NCBI GenBank assembly: GCA_964019415.1
Contig: OZ025872.1
Location: 3,212,004-3,276,003, forward strand
DNA from: Ianthella basta
Taxonomy: Eukaryota; Porifera; Demospongiae; Verongiida; Ianthellidae
Reading direction: 5' to 3'
Length of the DNA stretch: 64,000 nt
Positions 46,101 through 60,900 of this stretch are shown here, piece by piece. The notes beneath the pieces are model-generated. The model did no database searches. It was given only the letters and a program-made list of their open reading frames with translations, and had not been told where the DNA came from. Position numbers and translations under genes: made by a program. Position 1 is the first letter of the stretch. The number at the start of each line of letters is the position of its first letter.

Positions 46101-49100
46101 TAGGGGGACACCACGTATTAAATGGGCAGTGTCTTAGGGGGACACCACGTATTAAATGGGCAGTGTACTAGTGGGGATACCACGTATTAAATGGGCAGTT
46201 TGCTAGGGGGACACCACGTATTAAAGGGGCAGTGTACTAGGGGGACATCACGTATTAAATGGGCAGTGTGCTAGGGGGACACAACTTATTAAATGGGCAG
46301 TGTCCTAGGGGGACATCACGTATCAAATGGGCAGTTTGCTAGGGGGACACCACGTATTAAAGGGGCAGTGTACTAGGGGGACATCACGTATTAAATGGGC
46401 AGTGTGCTAGGGGGACACCACTTATTAAATGGGCAGTGTCCTAGGGGGACACCACGTATTAAATGGGCAGTGTACTAGGGGGACACTACGTATTAAATGG
46501 TAGTGTCCTAGGGGTGGACACCACTTATTAAATGGGCAGTGTCCTAGGGGTGGACACCACTTATTAAATGGGCAGTGTGCTAGGTGGACACCACGTATTA
46601 AATGGGCAGTGTGCTAGGGGGACACCACGTATTAAATGGGGAGTTTGCTAAGGGGACACTACGTATTAAATGGGCAGTGTACTAGGGGGACACCACGTAT
46701 TAAATAGGGAGTTTGCTAGGGGGACACTACGTATTAAATGGGCAGTGTACTAGGGGGACACCGCGTATTAAATTGGCAGTTTGCAAGGGGGACACCACGT
46801 ATTAAATGGGGAGTGTGCTAGAGGGACACCACCTATTAAATGGGCAGTGTCCTAGGGAGACACCACGTATTAAATGGGCAGTGTACTAGGTGGACACCAC
46901 GTATTAAAAGGGCAGTTTGCTAGGGGGACACCACGTATTAAATGGGCAGTTTGCTAGGGGGACACCACATATTAAATGGGCAGTGTCCTAGGTGGACACC
47001 ACTTATTAAATGGGTAGTGTACTAGGGAGACACCACGTATTAAATGAGCAGTGTCCTAGGTGGACACCACTTATTAAATGGGCAGTGTCCTAGGGGTGGA
47101 CACCACTTATTAAATGGGCAGTGTGCTAGGTGGACACCACGTATAAAATGGGCAGTGTGCTAGGGGGACACCACGTATTAAATGGGGAGTTTGCTAAGGG
47201 GACACTACATATTAAATGGGCAGTGTACTAGGGGAACACCACGTATTAAATGGGGAGTTTGCTAGGGGGACACTACGTATTAAATGGGCAGTGTACTAGG
47301 GGGACACCGCGTATTAAATGGGCAGTTTGCAAGGGGGACACCACGTATTAAATGGGGAGTGTGCTAGAGGGACACCACGTATTAAATGGGCAGTGTCCTA
47401 GGGAGACACCACGTATTAAATGGGCAGTGTACTAGGTGGACACCACGTATTAAAAGGGCAGTTTGCTAGGGGGACACCACGTGTTAAATGGGCAGTTTGC
47501 TAGGGGGACACCACATATTAAATGGGCAGTGTCCTAGGTGGACACCACGTATTAAATGGGTAGTGTGCTAGGGGGACACTATGTATTAAATGGGCAGTGT
47601 ACTTGGGGGACACCCCGTATTAAATGGGCAGTTTGCTAGGGGGACACCAAGTATTAAATGGGCAGTGTCCTAGGGGGACACCACGTATTAAATGGGGAGT
47701 GTCCTAGGTGGACACCACGTATTAAATGGGCAGTGTCCTAGGGGGATACCACGTATTAAATGGGCAGTGTACTAGGGGGACACCACGTATTAAATGGGCA
47801 GTGTACTAGGGGGACACTACGTATTAAATGGGCAGTGTCCTAGGGGGACACCACGTATTAAATGGGGAGTGTGCTAGGGGGACACCACGTATCAAATGGG
47901 CCGTGTACTAGGGGGACACCACGTATTAAATGGGCAGTGTACTAGGGGGACACTACGTATTAAATGGGCAGTGTACTAAGGGGACACCACGTATTAAATG
48001 GGCAGTGTGCTAGGGGAACACCACGTATTAAATGGGCAGTTTTCTATGGGGACACCACGTATTAAATGGGCAGTGTCCTAGGGGAGGACACCACGTATTA
48101 AATGGGCAGTGTCCTAGGGGAGGACACCACGTATTAAATGGGTAGTGTACTAGGGGGACACCACGTATTAAATGAGCAGTGTCCTAGGTGGACACCACTT
48201 ATTAAATGGGCAGTGTCCTAGGGGTGGACACCACTTATTAAATGGGCAGTGTGCTAGGGGGACACCACGTATTAAATGGGCAGTGTGCTAGGGGGACACC
48301 ACGTATTAAATGGGCAGTGTCTAGGTGGACACCACTTATTAAATGGGCAGTGTACTAGGGGGACACCACGAATTAAATGGGCAGTGTACTAGGTGGACAC
48401 CACATATTAAATGGGCAGTGTGCTAGGTGGACACTACGTATGAAATGGGCAGTGTCCTAGGGGGACACCACGTATTAAATGGGGAGTGTCCTAGGTGGAC
48501 ACCACGTATTAAATGGGCAGTGTACTAGGGGGACACCACGTATTAAATGGGCAGTGTGCTAGATGGACACCACTTATTAAATGGGCAGTGTACTAGGGGG
48601 ACACCACGAATTAAATGGGCAGTGCACTAGGTGGACAGCACGTATTAAATGGGCAGTGTGCTAGGTGGACACTACGTATGAAATGGGCAGTGTGGTAGGG
48701 GGACACCACGTATGAAATGGCCAGTGTGCTAGGGGGACACTACGTATTAAATGGGCAGTGTACTAGGGGGACACCACGTATTAAATGGGCAGTGTACTAG
48801 GGGGACACCACGTATTAAATGGAGAGTGTACTAGGGAGACACTACGTATTAAATGGGTAGTGTACTAGGGGGACACCACGTATTAAATGGGCAGTGTGCT
48901 AGTGGGGACACTACGTATTAAATGGGCAGTGTCCTAGTGGGAACACCACGTATTAAATGGGCAGTGTCCTAGTGGGAACACCACGTATTAAATGGGCAGT
49001 GTCCTAGGGGAGGACACCACGTATTAAATGGGTAGTGTACTAGGGGGACACCATGTATTAAATGGGCAGTGTCCTAGGGGGACACCAGGTATTAAATGGG

Positions 49101-50051
49101 CAGTGTGCTAGGGGGACACCACGTATTAAATGGAGAGTGTGCTAGGGGGACACCACGTATTAAATGGGCAGTGTCCTAGGGGGACACCACGTATTAAAGG
49201 GGCAGTGTCCTAGGTGGACACCACGTATTAAATGGGCAGTGTCCTAGGTGGACACCACGTATCAAATGGGTAGTGTGCTAGGGGGACACCGTGTATTAAA
49301 TGGGCAGTGTACTAGGGGGACACCACGTATTAAATGGGCAGTGTACTAGGGGGACACTACGTATTAAATGGGCAGTTTGCTAGGGGGACACCACGTATTA
49401 AATGGGCAGTGTCCTAGGGGGACACCACTTATTAAATGGGCAGTGTACTAGGGGGACACTACGTATTAAATGGGCAGTGTCTTAGGGGGACACCACGTAT
49501 TAAATGGGCAGTGTACTAGTGGGGACACCACGTATTAAATGGGCAGTTTGCTAGGGGGACACCACGTATTAAAGGGGCAGTGTACTAGGGGGACATCACG
49601 TATTAAATGGGCAGTGTGCTAGGGGGACACCACTTATTAAATGGGCAGTGTCCTAGGGGGACATCACGTATTAAATGGGCAGTTTGCTAGGGGGACACCA
49701 CGTATTAAAGGGGTAGTGTACTAGGGGGACATCACGTATTAAATGGGCAGTGTGCTAGGGGGACACCACTTATTAAATGGGCAGTGTCCTAGGGGGACAC
49801 CACGTATTAAATGGGCAGTGTACTAGGGGGACACCACGTATTAAATGGTAGTGTCCTAGGGGGACATCACGTATTAATTGGACAGTGTACTAGGGGGACA
49901 ACACGTATTAATTGGACAGTGTACTAGGGGGACACCACGTATTAAATGGGCAGTGTACTAGGTGGACACCACGTATTAAATGGACAGTGTACTAGGGGGA
50001 CACCACGTATTGAATTGGCAGTGTACTAGGTGGACACCACGTATTAAATGG
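28102..50051 (+). repeat. 34-bp minisatellite array 2, about 645 copies
   Basis: The longest array, about 21.9 kb, same orientation and unit as array 1. Its left third is rich in CTTATT and CTAGGTGG variants and contains a 580-bp duplicated block (29211 and 29791, both starting GGGGGATACC). The middle carries GACGCCGCG-marked blocks spaced 1,054 bp (39362 and 40416). The right third repeats blocks of 2.8-3.5 kb marked by CTAGTGGGGACACT at 42588, 45418 and 48900. The final units (GGACAGTGTACTAGG, then AATTGGCAGTG) match the last units of array 1, so the two right ends share ancestry. Confidence 0.98.
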
Positions 50052-50200
50052 TAGCTGTGGGGTGGGTTGTACAAATGTGTGAGGTGTAGTGCTAACAGCT
50101 AGACTCCATAGTGACAAAGATGACACACTAGCCCTAGGTGGGGGGACATCTTTGGGCTACATCACACAAGGGAGCACTCTTTACAGACACATGAGACGGA

Positions 50201-50331
<131 letters not shown>

Positions 50332-51098
50332 CAACTTAGTACACACTAGAGTTGAAAATAACAAAGGTAAGGAGAGTGGGAGAGCACAGACAGGGTCAGG
50401 ACAACTGCCCCAAACAGAACATGGCTGTAACAGGCTATGAATACACTTGATAGACACCACTCAATTCCCAAGAGGTTACAAACAAACTTCAAAGAGTCCA
50501 CTCTTAGATAAAGTTTACCAAACACTTGACCACATTTGTCACCTCTGTGCAGAGCTGAGATCAAAGGCACTGCCTCCTATCCACCATGCACACTGTGACA
50601 AGAGTCCTTGTGCAGGCAAGTAAAGAAGGATGAGGGGACATGCTGAGAGACAAGGATCATGACAGGCTTTAGCTCCACTCAAAGAGGATCTGATGGAAGC
50701 TCTTCTGTGTGAAAACTATGACCATACACAAGTGGTAGCCACTTTCAGTGAGTCAGTAACTTCTTTAAAGTGCTCTCGGAGAACTGCATTTCAACTTCAC
50801 CCATGTCATGGCACATTCTGTAATGTATGCATGTCACAACTGTTCAAAGCAGGGGACTTTTGTAACCTAGGATACGGGAAGGTGTTTGTAAGAGTTGCAA
50901 CATCTCCCATTGGTCTACTCTGAGGTAATGAGGAACAGCAGGTTTGGAAGGTACGTAAGATTGTGCAACCATTGTAATCTGATTGGTGCATGTGACTGTT
51001 GAGTGAGGACATCACGTCCATCATGTCTACTGTAGAGCTGTTACTTGTATACAGGCAAGGAATTTTAGTACACAGTAAAATGTATAAACCGACTACAC

Positions 51099-51539
51099 TC
51101 ACATGCAAACCCACTGACAGGTGGCAGCTTCTCCTTCACTGTGCTGCATATTACTCTCAAGGAAGAATAGCTGACCATCGGACAAATTGGGGACAATGTG
51201 AGAATAATATGACTTTTTCCCTAGCAGCTCGATTTGTTTGGAAATCTTAGCATCTACTGCTGCGGTAATGGCCATCTTCATTAAACTATCATTAAATGTG
51301 CCAACCAGATTTGTGTGGAACTTCAGAAATAAAAGACACTTGCAAGCATAGAGTGAGCCCGAGACAGGTGACTTCGTACAGAGGACAGCAGCGACCAAAA
51401 GAACACACAATGAAGGTAGGTGAGCAATATACGTAGGTGGTTGACAGTGGGAAATTACTATACACAGACAGTCACCACTGCATGAGCAAACCTGGTGTAT
51501 TAGTATCAAACGTACACAAGTTTTAGGATGCAAACTCAA
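51099..51539 (-). other. Exon-like open stretch in spacer copy D, hypothetical
   Basis: Second copy of the 146-codon open stretch described for spacer C, with the same acceptor (TTCTGAAG) and the same GTGAGT donor. It differs at four residues (L/F, C/F, A/V, A/G in D versus C), and silent changes are also present. The mix gives no clear sign of selection on the protein. No recognised family. Confidence 0.3.
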
Positions 51540-51932
51540 GAGAAAGAATGCCAGTTAACAGCCACCATCCTCAACATGAATGTTGTGAGCAATTATCTCA
51601 GAGAGACCCTATACATGAATGTTCCACCATTGTTGTATACACTACATGGCAGTGTGGTCACTGTCTTGACTATACAACTGCACCAAACCTCCATATGAAA
51701 GGGACAGATTAACGGGTTATGTGGAGATCCTCTGAGCGGCACAGATTATTATCTAGAACAAACAAACACACTAACATTGGTGCATTATAGTAAGACTCAC
51801 TGAAGGCTTGGCAGAAGGAAGGTATGTATAGGGAGGGCTGACTCACATGTTACACTGAGTACCCTATAGAGTAGTCTGACTACGTATAGGGAGGACTGAC
51901 TCACATGTTACATTGAGTACCCTATAGAGTAG

Positions 51933-54900
51933 TAAATAGGCAGTGTGCTAGGGGACACCACGTATTAAATGGGCAGTGTGCTAGGGGGACATCACGTATT
52001 AAATGGGCAGTGTGCTAGGTGGACACCACGTATTAAATGGGCAGTGTTCTAGGGGGACACCACGTATGATATGGGCAGTTTGCTAGGGGGACACCACGTA
52101 TTAAATGGGGAGTGTGCTAGGGGGACACTACGTATTAAATGGGCAGCGTACTACAGGGACACCGCGTATTAAATGGGCAATTTGCTAGGGGGACACCACG
52201 TATTAAATGGGGAGTGTGCTAGGGGGACACTACGTATTAAATGGGCAGTGTGCTAGGGGTACACTACGTATTAAATGGGCAGTGTACTAGGGGGACACCA
52301 CGTATTAAATGGGGAGTTTGCTAGGGGGACACCACGTATTAAGTGGGCAGTTTGCTAGGGGGACACCACGTATTAAATGGGCAGTGTGCTGGGGGGACAC
52401 TACGTATTAAATGGGCAGTGTCCTAGGGGGACACTACGTAATAAATGGGCAGTGTCCTAGGGGGACACCACGTAATAAATGGGCAGTGTCCTAGGGGGAC
52501 ACTACGTATGAAATGGGCAGTGTGCTAGGGGTACACTACGTATTAAATGGGCAGTGTACTAGGGGGACACCGCGTATTAAATGGGCAATTTGCTAGGGGG
52601 ACACCACGTATTAAATGGGGAGTGTACTAGGGGGACACTACGTATTAAATGGGCAGTGGACTAGGGGGACACCGCGTATTAAAAGGGGAGTGTGCTAGGG
52701 GGACACTATGTATTAAATGGGCAGTGTGCTAGGGGGACACCACGTATTAAATGGGCAGTGTACTAGGGGGACACCACGTATTAAATGGGCAGTGTACTAG
52801 GGGGACACCACGTATTAAATGGGCAGTGTCCTAGGGGGACACTACGTATTAAATGGGCAGTGTACTAGGGGGACACCACGTATTAAATGGGGAGTTTGCT
52901 AGGGGGACACTACGTATCAAATGGGCAGTGTACTTGGGGGACACAACGTATTAAATGGGCAGTTTGCTAGGGGGACACTACGTATTAAATGGGGAGTGTG
53001 CTAGGGGGACACCACGTATTAAATGGGGAGTGTACTAGGGGGACACTACGTATTAAATGGGCAGTGGACTAGGGGGACACTACGTATTAAATGGGGAGTG
53101 TACTAGGGGGACACTACGTATTAAATGGGCAGTGGACTAGGGGGACACCGCGTATTAAATGGGGAGTGTGCTAGGGGGACACTATGTATTAAATGGGCAG
53201 TGTGCTAGGGGGACACCACGTATTAAATGGGCAGTGTACTAGGGGGACACCACGTATTAAATAGGCAGTGTACTAGGGGGACACCACGTATTAAATGGGC
53301 AGTGTCCTAGGGGGACACTACGTATTAAATGGGCAGTGTACTAGGGGGACACCACGTATTAAATGGGCAGTTTGCTAGGGGGACACCACGTATTAAATGG
53401 GAAGTGTGCTAGGGGGACACCGCGTATTCAATGGGCAATTTGCTAGGGGGACACTACGTATTAAATGGGCAGTGTGCTAGGGGGACACCACGTACTTAAA
53501 TGGGCAGTGTACTAGGGGGACACCACGTATTAAATGGAGAGTTTGCTAGGGGGACACTACGTATTAAATGGGGAGTGTGCTAGGGGGACACCACGTATTA
53601 AATGGGCCGTGTGCTAGGGGGACACTACGTATTAAATGGGCAGTGTACTAGGGGGACACCAGGTATTAAATGGGGAGTTTGCTAGGGGGACACTACATAT
53701 TAAATGGGCAGTGTACTAGGGGACACTACGTATTAAATGGGCAGTTTGCTAGGGGGAAACCACGTATTAAATGGGGAGTGTCCTAGGGGGACACTACGTA
53801 TTAAATGAGCAGTGTCCAAGGGGGACACCACGTATTAAATGGGCAGTGTCCTAGGGGGACACTACATATTAAATGGGCAGTGTACTAGGAGGACACCGCG
53901 TATTAAATGGGGAGTGTGCTAGGGGGACACTACGTATTAAATGGGCAGTGTACTAGGGGGACACCACGTATTAAATGGGCAGTTTGCTAGGGGGACACTA
54001 CGTATTAAATGAGGAGTGTGCTAGTGGGACACCACGTATTAAATGGGCAGTGTCCTAGGGTGACACCACGTATTAAATGGGCAGTGTCCTAAGGGGACAC
54101 CACTTATTAAATGGGCAGTGTGCTAGGGGGACACCACGTATTAAATGGGGAGTGTGCTAGGGGGACACCACGTATTAAATGGGCAGTGTACTAGGTGGAC
54201 ACCACGTATTAAATGGGCAGTGTGCTAGGTGGACACCACGTATTAAATGGGCAGTGTGCTAGGTGGACACCACGTATTAAATGGGCAGTGTACTAGGGGG
54301 ACACCATGTATTAAATGGGCAGTGTGCTAGGGGGACACTACGTATTAAATGGGCAGTGTACTAGGGGGACACCACGTATTAAATGGGCAGTGTGCTAGGG
54401 GGACACTACGTATGAAATGGGCAGTGTTCTAGGGGGACACCACGTATTAAATTGGCAGTGTGCTAGGGGGACACTACGTATGAAATGGGCAGTGTGCTAG
54501 AAGGACACTACGTATTAAATGGGCAGTGTGCTAGGGGACACTACGTATTAAATGGGCAGTGTACTAGGGAGACACCGCGTATTAAATGGGCAATTTGCTA
54601 CGGGGACACCACGTATTAAATGGGCAGTGTACTAGGGGGACACCACGTATTAAATGGGGAGTTTGCTAGGGGGACACTACGTATTAAATGGGCAGTGTAC
54701 TAGGGGGACACCACGTATTAAATGGGCAGTTTGCTAGGGGGACACCACGTATTAAATGGCGAGTGTACTAGGGGGACACTACGTATTAAATAGGCAGTGT
54801 GCTAGGGGGACACTACGTATTAAAAGGGCAGTGTACTAGGGGGACACCACGTATTAAATGGGGAGTTTGCTAGGGGGACACTACGTATTAAATGGGCAGT

Positions 54901-57900
54901 GTACTAGGGGGACACCACGTATTAAATGGGCAGTGTCCTAGGTGGACACCACGTATTAAATGGGCAGTGTCGTAGGGGGACACCACGTAATAAATGGGTA
55001 GTGTGCTAGGGGGACACCACGTATTAAATGGGTATTGTACTAGGTGGACACTACGTATTAAATGGGCAGTGTACTAGGGAGACACCACGTATTAAATGGG
55101 CAGTGTACTAGGTGGACACTACGCATGAAATGGGCAGTGTACTAGGGGGACACCACGTATTAAAAGGGCAGTGTGCTAGGGGGACACCACGTATTAAATG
55201 GGCAGTGTTCTAGGGGGACACCACGTATTAAATGGGTAGTGTCCTAGGGGGACACCATGTATTAAATGGGCAGTGTTCCAGGTGGACACCACGTATTAAA
55301 TGGGCAGTGTGCTAGGGGGACATCACATATTAAATAGACAGTTTGCTAGGGGGACACCACGTATTAAATGGGCAGTATACTAGGGGGACACCACGCATTA
55401 AATGGGCAGTGTACTAGGTGGACACTACGTATGAAATGGGCAGTGTACTAGGGGGACACCACGTATTAAATGGGCAGTGTGCTAGGGGGACACCACGTAT
55501 TAAATGGGCAGTGTTCTAGGGGGACACCACGTATTAAATGGGTAGTGTCCTAGGGGGACACCATGTATTAAATGGGCAGTGTTCTAGGCGGACACCACGT
55601 ATTAAATGGGTAGTGTCCTAGGGGGACACCATGTATTAAATGGGCAGTGTCCTAGGGGGACACCACGTATTAAATAGACAGTGTACTAGGGGGACACTAC
55701 GTATTAAATGGGCAGTGTACTGGGGAGACACTACGTATTAAATGGGCAGTGTGCTAGGGGTACACTACGTATTAAATGGGCAGTGTACTAGGGGGACACC
55801 ACGTATTAAATGGGGAGTTTGCTAGGGGGACACCACGTATTAAGTGGGCAGTTTGCTAGGGGGACACCACGTATTAAATGGGCAGTGTGCTGGGGGAACA
55901 CTACGTATTAAATGGGCAGTGTCCTAGGGGGACACTACGTAATAAATGGGCAGTGTCCTAGGGGGACACCACGTAATAAATGGGCAGTGTCCTAGGGGGA
56001 CACTACGTATGAAATGGGCAGTGTGCTAGGGGTACACTACGTATTAAATGGGGAGTGTACTAGGGGGACACCGCATATTAAATGGGCAATTTGCTAGGGG
56101 GACACCACGTATTAAATGGGGAGTGTACTAGGGGGACACTACGTATTAAATGGGCAGTGGACTAAGGGGACACCGCGTATTAAAAGGGGAGTGTGCTAGG
56201 GGGACACTATGTATTAAATGGGCAGTGTGCTAGGGGGACACCACGTATTAAATGGGCAGTGTACTAGGGAGACACCACGTATTAAATGGGCAGTGTACTA
56301 GGGGGACACCACGTATTAAATGGGCAGTGTCCTAGGGGGACACTACGTATTAAATGGGCAGTGTACTAGGGGGACACCACGTATTAAATGGGGAGTTTGC
56401 TAGGGGGACACTACGTATCAAATGGGAAGTGTACTTGGGGGACACAACGTATTAAATGGGCAGTTTGCTAGGGGGACACTACGTATTAAATGGGGAGTGT
56501 GCTAGGGGGACACAACGTATTAAATGGGGAGTGTACTAGGGGGACACTACGTATTAAATGATCAGTGGACTAGGGGGACACTACGTATTAAATGGGGAGT
56601 GTACTAGGGGGACACTACGTATTAAATGGGCAGTGGACTAGGGGGACACCGCGTATTAAATGGGGAGTGTGCTAGGGGGACACTATGTATTAAATGGGCA
56701 GTGTGCTAGGGGGACACCACGTATTAAATGGGCAGTGTACTAGGGGGACACCACGTATTAAATAGGCAGTGTACTAGGGGGACACCACGTATTAAATGGG
56801 CAGTGTCCTAGAGGGACACTACATATTAAATGGGCAGTGTACTAGGGGGACACCACGTATTAAATGGGGAGTTTGCTAGGGGGACACTACGTATCAAATG
56901 GGCAGTGTACTTGGGGGACACCACGTATTAAATGGGCAGTTTGCTAGGGGGACACTACGTATTAAATGGGCAGTGTCCTAGGGGGACACCACGTATTAAA
57001 TGGGGAGTTTGCTAGGGGGACACCACGTATTAAATGGGTATTGTACTAGGTGGACACTACGTATTAAATGGGCAGTGTACTAGGGAGACACCACGTATTA
57101 AATGGGCAGTGTACTAGGTGGACACTACGCATGAAATGGGCAGTGTACTAGGGGGACACCACGTATTAAATGGGCAGTGTGCTAGGGGGACACCACGTAT
57201 TAAATGGGCAGTGTTCTAGGGGGACACCACGTATTAAATGAGTAGTGTCCTAGGGGGACACCATGTATTAAATGGGCAGTGTTCCAGGTGGACACCACGT
57301 ATTAAATGGGCAGTGTGCTAGGGGGACATCACATATTAAATAGACAGTGTGCTAGGGGGACACCACGTATTAAATGGGCAGTATACTAGGGGGACACCAC
57401 GTATTAAATGGGCAGTGTACTAGGTGGACACTACGTATGAAATGGGCAGTGTACTAGGGGGACACCACGTATTAAATGGGCAGTGTGCTAGGGGGACACC
57501 ACGTATAAAATGGGCAGTGTTCTAGGGGGACACCACGTATTAAATGGGTAGTGTCCTAGGGGGACACCATGTATTAAATGGGCAGTGTTCTAGGCGGACA
57601 CCACGTATTAAATGGGTAGTGTCCTAGGGGGACACCATGTATTAAATGGGCAGTGTCCTAGGGGGACACCACGTATTAAATAGACAGTGTACTAGGGGGA
57701 CACTACGTATTAAATGGGCAGTGTACTGGGGAGACACCACGTATTAAATAGGCAGTGTACTGGGGAGACACTACGTATTAAATGGGCAGTGTACTAGGGG
57801 GACACCACGTATTAAATGGGGAGTTTGCTAGGGGGACACCACGTATTAAGTGGGCAGTTTGCTAGGGGGACACCACGTATTAAATGGGCAGTGTGCTGGG

Positions 57901-60900
57901 GGGACACTACGTATTAAATGGGCAGTGTCCTAGGGGGACACTACGTAATAAATGGGCAGTGTCCTAGGGGGACACCACGTAATAAATGGGCAGTGTCCTA
58001 GGGGGACACTACGTATGAAATGGGCAGTGTGCTAGGGATACACTACGTATTAAATGGGGAGTGTACTAGGGGGACACCGCGTATTAAATGGGCAATTTGC
58101 TAGGGGGACACCACGTATTAAATGGGGAGTGTACTAGGGGGACACTACGTATTAAATGGGCAGTGGACTAGGGGGACACCGCGTATTAAAAGGGGAGTGT
58201 GCTAGGGGGACACTATGTATTAAATGGGCAGTGTGCTAGGGGGACACCACGTATTAAATGGGCAGTGTACTAGGGGGACACCACGTATTAAATGGGCAGT
58301 GTACTAGGGGGACACCACGTATTAAATGGGCAGTGTCCTAGAGGGACACGACGTATTAAATGGGCAGTGTACTAGGGGGACACCACGTATTAAATGGGGA
58401 GTTTGCTAGGGGGACACTACGTATCAAATGGGCAGTGTACTTGGGGGACACAACGTATTAAATGGGCAGTTTGCTAGGGGGACACTACGTATTAAATGGG
58501 GAGTGTGCTAGGGGGACACCACGTATTAAATGGGGAGTGTACTAGGGGGACACTACGTATTAAAAGAGCAGTGGACTAGGGGGACACTACGTATTAAATG
58601 GGGAGTGTACTAGGGGGACAATACGTATTAAATGGGCAGTGGACTAGGGGGACACCGCGTATTAAATGGGGAGTGTGCTAGGGGGACACTATGTATTAAA
58701 TGGGCAGTGTGCTAGGGGGACACCACGTATTAAATGGGCAGTGTACTAGGGGGACACCACGTATTAAATAGGCAGTGTACTAGGGGGACACCACGTATTA
58801 AATGGGCAGTGTCCTAGGGGGACACTACGTATTAAATGGGCAGTGTACTAGGGGGACACCACGTATTAAATGGGCAGTTTGCTAGGGGGACACCACGTAT
58901 TAAATGGGAAGTGTGCTAGGGGGACACCGCGTATTCAATGGGCAATTTGCTAGGGGGACACTACGTATTAAATGGGCAGTGTGCTAGGGGGACACCACGC
59001 ACTTAAATGGGCAGTGTACTAGGGGGACACCACGTATTAAATGGAGAGTTTGCTAGGGGGACACTACGTATTAAATGGGGAGTGTGCTAGGGGGACACCA
59101 CGTATTAAATGGGCCGTGTGCTAGGGGGACACTACGTATTAAATGGGCAGTGTACTAGGGGGACACCAGGTATTAAATGGGGAGTTTGCTAGGGGGACAC
59201 TACATATTAAATGGGCAGTGTACTAGGGGACACTACGTATTAAATGGGCAGTTTGCTAGGGGGAAACCACGTATTAAATGGGGAGTGTCCTAGGGGGACA
59301 CTACGTATTAAATGAGCAGTGTCCAAGGGGGACACCACGTATTAAATGGGCAGTGTCCTAGGGGGACACTACATATTAAATGGGCAGTGTACTAGGGGGA
59401 CACCGCGTATTAAATGGGGAGTGTGCTAGGGGGACACTACGTATTCAATGGGCAGTGTACTAGGGGGACACCACGTATTAAATGGGCAGTTTGCTAGGGG
59501 GACACTACGTATTAAATGAGGAGTGTGCTAGTGGGACACCACGTATTAAATGGGCAGTGTCCTAGGGTGACACCACGTATTAAATGGGCAGTGTCCTAAG
59601 GGGACACCACTTATTAAATGGGCAGTGTGCTAGGGGGACACCCCGTATTAAATGGGGAGTGTGCTAGGGGGACACCACGTATTAAATGGGCAGTGTACTA
59701 GGTGGACACCACGTATTAAATGGGCAGTGTGCTAGGTGGACACCACGTATTAAATGGGCAGTGTGCTAGGTGGACACCACGTATTAAATGGGCAGTGTAC
59801 TAGGGGGACACCATGTATTAAATGGGCAGTGTGCTAGGGGGACACTACGTATTAAATGGGCAGTGTACTAGGGGGACACCACGTATTAAATGGGCAGTGT
59901 GCTAGGGGGACACTACGTATGAAATGGGCAGTGTTCTAGGGGGACACCACGTATTAAATTGGCAGTGTGCTAGGGGGACACTACGTATGAAATGGGCAGT
60001 GTGCTAGAAGGACACTACGTATTAAATGAGTAGTGTCCTAGGGGGACACCATGTATTAAATGGGCAGTGTTCCAGGTGGACACCACGTATTAAATGGGCA
60101 GTGTGCTAGGGGGACATCACATATTAAATAGACAGTGTGCTAGGGGGACACCACGTATTAAATGGGCAGTATACTAGGGGGACACCACGTATTAAATGGG
60201 CAGTGTACTAGGTGGACACTACGTATGAAATGGGCAGTGTACTAGGGGGACACCACGTATTAAATGGGCAGTGTGCTAGGGGGACACCACGTATTAAATG
60301 GGCAGTGTTCTAGGGGGACACCACGTATTAAATGGGTAGTGTCCTAGGGGGACACCATGTATTAAATGGGCAGTGTTCTAGGGGACACTACGTATTAAAT
60401 GGGCAGTGTACTAGGGAGACACCGCGTATTAAATGGGCAATTTGCTACGGGGACACCACGTATTAAATGGGCAGTGTACTAGGGGGACACCACGTATTAA
60501 ATGAGGAGTTTGCTAGGGGGACACTACGTATTAAATGGGCAGTGTACTAGGGGGACACCACGTATTAAATGGGCAGTTTGCTAGGGGGACACCACGTATT
60601 AAATGGCGAGTGTACTAGGGGGACACTACGTATTAAATAGGCAGTGTGCTAGGGGGACACTACGTATTTAAAGGGCAGTGTACTAGGGGGACACCACGTA
60701 TTAAATGGGGAGTTTGCTAGGGGGACACTACGTATTAAATGGGCAGTGTACTAGGGGGACACCACGTATTAAATGGGCAGTGTCCTAGGTGGACACCACG
60801 TATTAAATGGGCAGTGTCCTAGGTGGACACCACGTATTAAATGGGCAGTGTCGTAGGGGGACACCACGTAATAAATGGGTAGTGTGCTAGGGGGACACCA